NCBI GenBank assembly: GCA_002794105.1
Contig: PHFL01000014.1
Location: forward strand, 1-36,894
From: Candidatus Thermochlorobacter aerophilus
GTDB taxonomy: Bacteria; Bacteroidota; Chlorobiia; Chlorobiales; Thermochlorobacteraceae
Length of the DNA: 36,894 nucleotides
Direction: 5' to 3'
Below are positions 25,758 to 32,722 of the stretch, in pieces. The position numbers and the translations under genes were made by a program. The stretch's first letter is position 1. Every line of letters starts with the position of its first letter. A model generated the notes under the pieces. It saw only the letters and a program-made list of their open reading frames with translations, did not search any database and was not told where the DNA came from.

Positions 25758-27924
25758 CTCGCTCTGTTGTTTTTACGTGAGGTATGGTTTGTGCAAAGCG
25801 ATAAAATCTTTTCCTTTCAAAGTTGCTCAGTGCACCACTTAGTTCCACAACAGTTAATTTCGGCTGCGCATAGTGCCACCACTGCTTGAACACCTCTGCG
25901 TCTTTTTGCTTAAACTTTTTCAGACGAATTAGCGCCACATCAGCTTTGAAAAATTCACTCGGCTTGAGCACCCAAGCACTGGAAGCAATAAGCAAGTTGC
26001 ATTCTTTGGAAAAGACTTTCATGAGTGCTCTTGCTGGACGATATGCCACAATAGTATTGAGCTTCAGGACGCTATCGCCCCACAGCATTTTTTTGTTCAA
26101 GCCTATGGCGTGAGCGACTTTTGGCGGAGAGTGCGCCTGCACAAATGCCGTAAGCACGCCACCACACACTGTTTGCACTTGTTTTTCAATGCGGTTCCAC
26201 TGCTTTGGCGACACACCCGCATCAATCAAAATGCTTTCCGTGCTTGTTTTGAAGATGACTGCACTGCCTCGTCCAAGCGCATTAAACACAATCGCTGGTT
26301 CTGGCAATTTCTCCAATTCGCTCTGCACGATGAGCACAGTTGCCAGCAGCAGTGAAGCACTGGCTAAACGCACCATCCATCGCCGCTGTTCGAGCGTAAG
26401 CAGTGTGGCAAGAATTAAGAAAAACAAAATGATTAGCGCCGGCGTGATGCGAAGTTGCAGATTCACAAAGGGAATTTGGCTAAAGCGCTCTGCCACGAAA
26501 ATTGCCCCGCGTATCAAGTAGTAAGCACATACTGCATAGTACTCTGCAATCCCGAGCCCGAGACTATCCAAGATGAGCGCTGGAATGCTTGCCATCAGCG
26601 CCAGACTCACCATGTCTGTTACAACCAGATTAGCCAGCAATCCCAATAGCGGCACACTGCCAAAGTAATACGCAATGAACGGCGCCGTGCCAAGACTTGC
26701 GGCAACGGTCATTGCACCCGCATCCCAGAAATACTTCAAGATTTTCGAGAGCAAGGTCTCTCTTTCAGGCACATATCGCCCCGATAGTCTCGGATAAATC
26801 AGGATGATGGCAGCCACCGCACTATTTGTCAAATGAAAACTTGGGCTGAATAGCTCTCTTGGATTCCACGCCAGCATGAGCACCGCTGCCGCCGCCAACG
26901 TATTGAGCGAATACGACTTCCGCTCCAGTATGGCACCGACTTCGAACAAAATCGCCATCAAGACAGCACGCTTGACAGGCGGACTATTGCCAGTGATGTT
27001 GCTGTAACAGACCAACACTGCGGCATAGACCAGCAACGCACTCCATTTTCCCGGTTTTGTGGTTTTGAGCCGTTTCAGAAAAATGTTGAGCGTTAGCGCA
27101 ATCAGCCCGACATGCAGTCCTGAAATTGCCAGCACATGAATGGTGCCCGTTTTCTGAAATGCGGCACGCACTTCATCCGAAATTCCACTTCGCTCGCCGA
27201 GAATCATCCCTCTGATAAATGCGCGCTCATCTCCGCTGGGAAATAAGCGTTCCAAACTTGCTGAAATTGCTCGATACGCAGGCAGTATGATTTTTTGATT
27301 GAAACTGCCTACGCCAACTTGGTCTGTTTTGATAAACACGCTCTTTTCTGAACTCACAAGTAGCAAGTAAATCTCCTGTTCTGCTAAAAATGCTCGGTAG
27401 TCAAATTCGCCTTGGTTCATCGCTGGCTTTGGCAGCTCGAACCGACCTTGCAGCCAAAATTTTTCGCCGATGCGGAGTGATATTGTGCTTGTGTCGCGCC
27501 GGTATTGTCTTACTCTCACTTTTCCTGACGCAGTCAAAGTATCTGCGGTGCGTAGGAGAATGACTTTCTCAACGCTTGCGGTCCACTGCGTAACTCTATT
27601 TTTCGTGCTTGCATCCGTTTCAGCTTTTGCAAACACGATGACTTCTTCATTTGCAAATTTTAAGACTGTTTCTTCAGGCAAAATTTCATACAGAGCGGCA
27701 GTGTAGGCGGCAAATCCTGCAGGAACGCTTACGAGGTATCCTATCAGCCAAATCGCATGAAGCGCTTGGCTGGGTCTGTAATGCTCTAAGGCTAAGGCTA
27801 TCAGGGTAATTGCTGTCAGGCTTAGTGCCAGCCAGAACCACACTTCAACATTCTGCCGATACGCATACCCGATGAGAATTCCGAGTGCAACTTGAACTAA
27901 CAAGCGCAGCGCTGGATATGGCAT
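25702..27924 (-). CDS. comEC: ComEC/Rec2-family DNA-uptake channel with degenerate C-terminal domain
   Basis: A 740-residue multi-pass membrane protein that moves transforming single-stranded DNA across the inner membrane. Residues 1-80 are N-terminal helices, followed by a DUF4131-like soluble beta region (about 85-215). The competence domain (about 230-510) carries GERSGISDEVRAAFQKTGTIHV and the hallmark HVLAISGLHVGL (263-274). The C-terminal part (about 545-740) aligns with the usual metallo-beta-lactamase domain, but FNALGRGSAVIF replaces D-V-G-Q-G-D-A and no HxHxDH motif is visible, so the nuclease-like site seems lost. It lies 26 bases after the metalloenzyme gene and overlaps the lipoprotein gene downstream. 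Confidence 0.9.
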   Translation of the reverse strand: MPYPALRLLVQVALGILIGYAYRQNVEVWFWLALSLTAITLIALALEHYRPSQALHAIWLIGYLVSVPAGFAAYTAALYEILPEETVLKFANEEVIVFAKAETDASTKNRVTQWTASVEKVILLRTADTLTASGKVRVRQYRRDTSTISLRIGEKFWLQGRFELPKPAMNQGEFDYRAFLAEQEIYLLLVSSEKSVFIKTDQVGVGSFNQKIILPAYRAISASLERLFPSGDERAFIRGMILGERSGISDEVRAAFQKTGTIHVLAISGLHVGLIALTLNIFLKRLKTTKPGKWSALLVYAAVLVCYSNITGNSPPVKRAVLMAILFEVGAILERKSYSLNTLAAAAVLMLAWNPRELFSPSFHLTNSAVAAIILIYPRLSGRYVPERETLLSKILKYFWDAGAMTVAASLGTAPFIAYYFGSVPLLGLLANLVVTDMVSLALMASIPALILDSLGLGIAEYYAVCAYYLIRGAIFVAERFSQIPFVNLQLRITPALIILFFLILATLLTLEQRRWMVRLASASLLLATVLIVQSELEKLPEPAIVFNALGRGSAVIFKTSTESILIDAGVSPKQWNRIEKQVQTVCGGVLTAFVQAHSPPKVAHAIGLNKKMLWGDSVLKLNTIVAYRPARALMKVFSKECNLLIASSAWVLKPSEFFKADVALIRLKKFKQKDAEVFKQWWHYAQPKLTVVELSGALSNFERKRFYRFAQTIPHVKTTERDGQIFFSTVHGYSTLRAQ

Positions 27925-27950
27925 GGGGAATAAAGTTTTTTATCATCAAC

Positions 27951-28877
27951 TCAACTTTTGCTCTCAACAGCTTGCAAGGCTTGCAGTGTCGTTTTTGCCA
28001 CTTCATCAATCGACTTTGTAGTATAGAAAAACTCTGCACCTTTTCCGAGCACTAAGAGTGGGACTGCATTTTGGGTATGCTGGGTTGTGGAAAGGTCTTC
28101 AAAATTGCCGTGGTCGCTTGTCATAACAAAGAGCATGTTGTCGTGCAGGCATTCAAAGATTTTTCCTAAGAAGCGGTCAAGGCATTCTACAATTCGTGCA
28201 GGTTCAATTAAGAGGCGCTGGTGTCCGACCAAATCAGTTAGGAAAAATTCATAAAACACCGCATCATATTCTTCTGTCAGCGCCAAGAGATGTTCTGCGG
28301 CAACTTCTGGCGGAATGATGTTCAGACCGTGATGTCCTACATTTCTTTGCCACCATTCATTTGTGATGTCGCCCGATACAGCCTTGTTTTTTTGCAGATG
28401 CGTTAGGCTACGCAGCTCCACTTTTTCTAACACCGCAATTTCAAACAGAACAGAACTGCGAATTTTCCCCACGGTTCTCAAGCTCAAACACCTTTGAATA
28501 AATGATTCAGGATAGGCATTTGCGTAGCAGATTTTTTTGCCGATTGCTTTAAGCATTTTGAAGATATTGTTCTCTATGAGCAAGGCGCGAAGTGGTGTTG
28601 GCAGGTAGGGTCCGAAGTGTTTGCCAAAAAGTTTTGCGCCGTTTTGCGAGGTGTAGATGGAAAATTGCCCAGTTCCGCTTTGTCCTGCACCGCTTATGCC
28701 CAGTGACGCTGAAATTGGCAGAAAGACTCTTTTAGGTTCGCGTAGCGTAGCTTCTTCCAGCAAGCATTCTTTTGTCAGACTTTTCTTGATGCACTTTTGA
28801 GGAGTAAGTGAGAAGGGATTTTTATCACTTTTTGATGCCAACCCGACACCATCGAGAAAAATAAAAATCAGTTTCAT
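27951..28877 (-). CDS. Alkaline-phosphatase-superfamily metalloenzyme (iPGM-like), substrate unknown
   Basis: A 308-residue enzyme with the metal-site skeleton of cofactor-independent phosphoglycerate mutase and phosphopentomutase. D9 lies in FIFLDGVGLAS, and S67 or T69 in GAGQSGTGQ is the likely phospho-nucleophile site. D215 and H219 lie in TDLVGHQ, D255-H256 in SDHGNFED, and H267 in HTQNAVP. It is far shorter than true iPGM (about 510) and phosphopentomutase (about 390), so it is a minimal relative of the 'metalloenzyme superfamily' type. It lies two bases after lysA. The genuine reaction is unknown; a phosphatase or mutase role linked to lysA or cell-wall metabolism is only a guess. Confidence 0.82.
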   Translation of the reverse strand: MKLIFIFLDGVGLASKSDKNPFSLTPQKCIKKSLTKECLLEEATLREPKRVFLPISASLGISGAGQSGTGQFSIYTSQNGAKLFGKHFGPYLPTPLRALLIENNIFKMLKAIGKKICYANAYPESFIQRCLSLRTVGKIRSSVLFEIAVLEKVELRSLTHLQKNKAVSGDITNEWWQRNVGHHGLNIIPPEVAAEHLLALTEEYDAVFYEFFLTDLVGHQRLLIEPARIVECLDRFLGKIFECLHDNMLFVMTSDHGNFEDLSTTQHTQNAVPLLVLGKGAEFFYTTKSIDEVAKTTLQALQAVESKS

Positions 28878-28879
28878 TC

Positions 28880-30130
28880 TTAGACTTCATTTTCAATCAT
28901 CTGCTCAAATGTTTCTCGCTTGCGTATGATTTTTGCCTTGCCTTGGTCTATCATGACATCGGCGGCGCGTGGGCGTGCATTATAGTTGCTTGCCATCACA
29001 ATACCGTACGCACCTGCGGAAAGAAGTGCTACGGTATCTCCTTCTTTAACTTCAGCTATTACTCTTTCTCGTGCAAAGAAATCTCCTGTTTCGCAGACGG
29101 GACCCACCACATCGGCTATCATTTTTTTCGTTGTTTGTCTCACTGGCAAAATCTCATGATAGGCACCATAGAGTGCAGGGCGAATTAAGTCGTTCATAGC
29201 TGCATCGACGATGACAAACTTTTTCTTGTTATGATTTTCTTTGATGTAGAGCACCTTAGAAAGTAGCACACTTGCGTTAGCTACCATGTAGCGACCGGGT
29301 TCAAAGAGAATTTTCAGTCCTGTAGGTTTGAGCAGTGGAATGAGGGCGCGAGCAAATTTTTCAATTGGGGTTGCTTTTTTTTCGGAAGTGTAGGTTACTG
29401 GGAATCCGCCACCAATATCGAGATGCTCGATTTCGAAGCCTAATTTTTCGCATAGTGATTTTACTTCCAAGAGCTTGAGTGTTGCGTCGCAGTAATACTT
29501 CGGGTCATAGATTTGTGAGCCGATGTGCATTTCCAAGCCTAAAATATGCAAGTGTTTCAAGTGCTTAGTTTCTTGCAACGTCTTTTCAGCCAGTACCTCG
29601 TCAATACCGAACTTTTGCTCATGATTGCCGGTGGTGATGTATGGATGGGTTTCAGCGGTTACATTTGGAGTAATTCGTATGCCGACAGGGGCTTTGCATT
29701 TTAGTTTGCATGCGATGCGGTCAATCAGCTTAAGTTCAGATAGTGATTCGGCTTTGAGCATTAAGATTTTGCTTTGGAGGGCGTATTCGATTTCTTGTGC
29801 GGTTTTGCCAACGCCAGCCATAATAATTTTTTCAGGCGGGGCTCCCACTTTCAGGGCGCGAAAGAGTTCCCCGCCTGAATTGACATCCAGTCCACTCCCA
29901 GCTTCTACGAGCGTGCGGATAACCTCGAGCGTATAGTTCGCTTTGACTGAATAACATGTCAGATGGTTCAGCGGTTGAAATGCCGCTTCAAATCGTTCAA
30001 AGTTTTCCAGAATTGCGGCTTTACTTGTTACAAAAAGCGGCGTTCCAAACTTTTTAGCTAAGACGTTTAGCGACACGCCATCGCAGTGCAAAATGCCGTT
30101 CTTGTAAAAGAAATGCTGGTCGAGTGGCAC
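28880..30130 (-). CDS. lysA: Diaminopimelate decarboxylase
   Basis: A 416-residue PLP enzyme catalysing the last step of lysine synthesis (meso-DAP to lysine). It is a fold-type III (alanine racemase-like) protein: PLP lysine K63 in YSVKANYT, H202 in MHIGSQI, the glycine-rich LDIGGGFPV, EPGRY at 277-281, and C346-E347 in GPVCETGD across the dimer interface, with Y375 near the PLP. Length is normal. It starts nine bases after the AT-hook protein gene and ends two bases before the metalloenzyme gene. It is therefore inside a minus-strand operon led by the AT-hook gene. Confidence 0.97.
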   Translation of the reverse strand: MPLDQHFFYKNGILHCDGVSLNVLAKKFGTPLFVTSKAAILENFERFEAAFQPLNHLTCYSVKANYTLEVIRTLVEAGSGLDVNSGGELFRALKVGAPPEKIIMAGVGKTAQEIEYALQSKILMLKAESLSELKLIDRIACKLKCKAPVGIRITPNVTAETHPYITTGNHEQKFGIDEVLAEKTLQETKHLKHLHILGLEMHIGSQIYDPKYYCDATLKLLEVKSLCEKLGFEIEHLDIGGGFPVTYTSEKKATPIEKFARALIPLLKPTGLKILFEPGRYMVANASVLLSKVLYIKENHNKKKFVIVDAAMNDLIRPALYGAYHEILPVRQTTKKMIADVVGPVCETGDFFARERVIAEVKEGDTVALLSAGAYGIVMASNYNARPRAADVMIDQGKAKIIRKRETFEQMIENEV

Positions 30131-30139
30131 GTATGCTGG

Positions 30140-30829
30140 TTATGCTCCAGTTTGAGAAAGTGTCCTTACCAGTTGTGCAAGTTCGTTTTTCCCTGCGTCT
30201 GTCAGTTCCACGAAATCTTGAGTAAGAAATTGCACTTGCTCACTATGGCGCTTGATGTTGTTTGTGAAATTATTGTCGTATGCCTCCAAGGCTCGGCAGT
30301 CTTCGCGCACTTGCCTTAAGTCGGCAATAAATCTGCCGCACACAATTGCACCTGCTAAGCTGCTAAGCATCACAGCATTGACTTGCGCCTGAGCTTTTTT
30401 ATCGGTACCAAGAGATGTGTAGCGCCTTTCAACTTTTTCGTCGCTAATAGCAAAGAGGCTATGGATTGCTGACTCCGATAGTCCCGTTGTTTCTAAGAAA
30501 CCGCGGATATTTTCCATATTAGGCTTGCCTGCCAGCAAGCTAGCCAATGTGCTATCTTCAGCTAGTGATTTCTTTTTGCGTCCTCTTTTGCCTTTGACCT
30601 TTGGTGGTTCGGCTACACTTTCATTTTTTTTTGGCCGCCCCCTGCGTCGCACCATTACTTCGCTTCCACTGCTTGATGCCACACTCATTGATGCTTTCTC
30701 ACCGTTCAATGCGCTTTTAAGCACATCCCCTATCATTTTGTAGACAAATTCACGCTCGTTATCTGTGCACTCTGCTCCAATGCGCTTAATATCTTCAATG
30801 AGCGTAAGAAGTTTTGTGTAGTCTTTCAT
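30140..30829 (-). CDS. AT-hook-containing hypothetical protein
   Basis: A 229-residue protein with no family I can name. Residues 1-45 look helical (KLLTLIEDIKRIGAEC). Residues about 48-90 are a flexible Ser/Lys linker with two AT-hook-like cores, RRRGRPKK (61-68) and GKRGRKKK (80-87), motifs that grip the minor groove of AT-rich DNA. Residues about 90-229 are helical: SLLAGKPNMENIRGFLETTG, a segment with VMLSSLAGAIVCGRFIADL, and a C-terminal coiled region. It could be a nucleoid or regulatory protein, but that is inference. It lies nine bases upstream of lysA and 137 bases after the signalling operon, so it likely begins a new transcription unit. Confidence 0.7.
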   Translation of the reverse strand: MKDYTKLLTLIEDIKRIGAECTDNEREFVYKMIGDVLKSALNGEKASMSVASSSGSEVMVRRRGRPKKNESVAEPPKVKGKRGRKKKSLAEDSTLASLLAGKPNMENIRGFLETTGLSESAIHSLFAISDEKVERRYTSLGTDKKAQAQVNAVMLSSLAGAIVCGRFIADLRQVREDCRALEAYDNNFTNNIKRHSEQVQFLTQDFVELTDAGKNELAQLVRTLSQTGA

Positions 30830-30966
30830 CGTTAAAATGCTTTTGTTTTGAAAAAAGTCGTGTTGCAGTTATTTCTGCTCCCAGCCAAAATAATAGATTT
30901 TTGCAATTAGAAAAAAAGCATGTGGAAAAAATTTTGCACTTTTCTGAGCTTGGCATTGGAAGTTTT

Positions 30967-31710
30967 TTAGCAGCGTACTTGGTTACGTCCATTATGCTTG
31001 GCTTCATAGAGTTTTTCGTCTGCTGCAGACAGCATTTTTTCATGATTGGGGTAGTTGATGTCTGCACATAAGCCAATGCTCAAGGTTACTTTCAGCTCTG
31101 GATGAATTTCACGCCAATTGTAATGCTCGACATTATGCCGCACTTGTTCTGCCAGAGCTCTTGCCTCGTCCAGTGTTGTTTCAGGAAATACGCAGACGAA
31201 TTCTTCTCCGCCGTATCGAGCTACAATGTCTTTTGCTCTGACTGAGGATTGAAAAATTTTCGCTACTGCTTTGAGCACTTCATCTCCGACTTGGTGCGAA
31301 AAGCGGTCGTTGATTTTCTTAAAAAAGTCAATGTCGCTGATTGCTACAGCCAGTGCCTTATTGTGCCGGCGTGCATCGTCAAAGATGCTTTCGAGGGTTT
31401 TATCTAAGTAGCGTCGGTTGTAGAGACCAGTCAGCCCATCGGTTTTGGCTTGGCGCTCTAATTTTTCGTTTGCCGCTGAAAGTTCTTCTTGCGTGCGAAG
31501 TAGTTTTTCTTGCGTGCTATCGCCAATGCGAGTAATTTTCATAGCTTGGCGAAGCAAATGTCGGTATTCATCCGCTAGTCGCTGGTATTCTTCAAACAGT
31601 TGCTCCTTTGAAATATCCTCATTTGCCAGTACCGCTTCAGTGTGCTTTGAGATTTCAAGCTCAGCTTTAAAAATTTCCTCAATATCTCTGGCTTTAGACC
31701 TCTCCTGCAT
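30967..31710 (-). CDS. siaD: Coiled-coil diguanylate cyclase, SiaD-like output of the Sia-type operon
   Basis: A 247-residue c-di-GMP synthase. Residues about 5-90 are helical coiled coil (EEYQRLADEYRHLLRQAMKI, then STQEKLLRTQEELSAANEKL). Residues about 90-245 are a GGDEF domain with TDGLTGLYNRRYLD, the metal-binding SDIDFFKKINDRF, GGEEF at 167-171 and the product-inhibition I-site RAKD (158-161). It is the last gene of the four-gene operon, 19 bases after the siaC-like stop. In Pseudomonas, SiaD is a coiled-coil DGC whose N-terminal stalk binds SiaC. Length, domain order and neighbours all agree, but the symbol rests on synteny. No transmembrane segment or receiver is present. Confidence 0.88.
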   Translation of the reverse strand: MQERSKARDIEEIFKAELEISKHTEAVLANEDISKEQLFEEYQRLADEYRHLLRQAMKITRIGDSTQEKLLRTQEELSAANEKLERQAKTDGLTGLYNRRYLDKTLESIFDDARRHNKALAVAISDIDFFKKINDRFSHQVGDEVLKAVAKIFQSSVRAKDIVARYGGEEFVCVFPETTLDEARALAEQVRHNVEHYNWREIHPELKVTLSIGLCADINYPNHEKMLSAADEKLYEAKHNGRNQVRC

Positions 31711-31729
31711 GTTCCTGTAAGTTAGCTAG

Positions 31730-32104
31730 TTATTTGTATGAAATAACTTTGAAAGGTAGTGTTAGGTGCTCGGCAAATTCTTCACCAGTCTCCTGCATTT
31801 GTTCATCGGCTTCATTGTGATACCAATTCACTTCCACTTTTTTGCCTTCACTGTAGGCTTTTTCAAAGACGCGCAGGATATTCAAGATGCACTTTGAAGA
31901 GCTTGTGTTAAAGTACTGCAGGCGAAATGAGAGCGATGCTTGTTGCCGCAATTTGAAATATTCATTCAGCCAGTCCATAATAGGTTGGTAAAACTCAAGG
32001 GCTGACTCTGGGTAAGATTGTCCAGAGATTTCAAGTTTGCCAGTTTCAGCATCGAACATGACACTAGGTGTTGTTTTTGTGCCCGCAATAACTAAGTTTT
32101 TCAT
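31730..32104 (-). CDS. siaC: SiaC-family (DUF1987) regulatory phosphoprotein
   Basis: A 124-residue small alpha/beta protein of the SpoIIAA-like fold. The DUF1987 signature is visible: TKTTPSVMFDAETGKLEISG, then SYPESALEFYQPIMDWLNEY, and the middle SFRLQYFNTSSSKCILNIL. In Pseudomonas SiaC the kinase SiaB phosphorylates Thr68 and the SiaA phosphatase removes it. Here T67 and S68-S70 occupy that spot. Unphosphorylated SiaC activates the SiaD cyclase. Its start overlaps the siaB-like stop by four bases (ATGA), which suggests matched synthesis. Expected to be the shuttle between kinase/phosphatase and cyclase. Confidence 0.88.
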   Translation of the reverse strand: MKNLVIAGTKTTPSVMFDAETGKLEISGQSYPESALEFYQPIMDWLNEYFKLRQQASLSFRLQYFNTSSSKCILNILRVFEKAYSEGKKVEVNWYHNEADEQMQETGEEFAEHLTLPFKVISYK

Positions 32105-32700
32105 AGGCTTTTATGAATAATGATGTTGAGAATAAAAAAGGAGCGACGCTCATCGAGTTGAGTGATTAAAAATTCGGCTTTTTCATCAGATTTGCGTATC
32201 ATTTCTATCAGTCCCAGCCCTGCGCCTTTACTGCCTTTTGGCGGTTCTTCAAGGCGCTTCTTTTGATGAAAGGCTTTAAGCTCTTCAGGCGTCATGGCTA
32301 TCAGCTGGCTGCAATACCTTTCAATTTCTTCAGCTTTCTCTTTCTCAATAGCATTTGCAGATGTGATGGCAAAACTTTTCTCGTTTTCTCGGATGATAAT
32401 CATCCCCACCCCAACCTCTTTACCATCGCTGCAAATTTCCTTTTCTGCAGAGTAGTGAAGAATATTCTGTGCCATCTCTACGAAGACTGCAAACATTTTT
32501 TGAACCTTGCTATTATTGCCTTGCTGTAATTTGACCAGCTCACCAATTTGAACCAGAAGTTCCTGTGAGAAGGCACCTTTGAATGTCATCAGCACACGCG
32601 CATTTGAGATGCGCTGATAGAAATCAAAGATATCATGAATATCAAAATGCGGTGGACTCATGGCGGCATGTAATGTTTTGGGTTTAGAGGGCCGCTCCAA
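32101..32700 (-). CDS. siaB: SiaB-family protein kinase (GHKL/DUF6272)
   Basis: A 199-residue ATP-dependent kinase of the anti-sigma-like HATPase group. Residues about 35-60 (MTFKGAFSQELLVQIGELVK) begin the fold. The N-box is FVEMAQNILHY with E75 and N79, and the glycine lid GSKGAGLGLIEMI (157-167) is intact. It should phosphorylate the SiaC-like protein encoded immediately downstream (overlap of four bases). It starts 22 bases after the stop of the propeller-phosphatase gene. An internal start at M14 (MSPPHFD...) is possible. The protein is short, lacks a sensory domain and resembles the P. aeruginosa SiaB length and layout. Confidence 0.87.
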   Translation of the reverse strand: MERPSKPKTLHAAMSPPHFDIHDIFDFYQRISNARVLMTFKGAFSQELLVQIGELVKLQQGNNSKVQKMFAVFVEMAQNILHYSAEKEICSDGKEVGVGMIIIRENEKSFAITSANAIEKEKAEEIERYCSQLIAMTPEELKAFHQKKRLEEPPKGSKGAGLGLIEMIRKSDEKAEFLITQLDERRSFFILNIIIHKSL

Positions 32701-32722
32701 GATATAGCTTTTGTATGCATTT

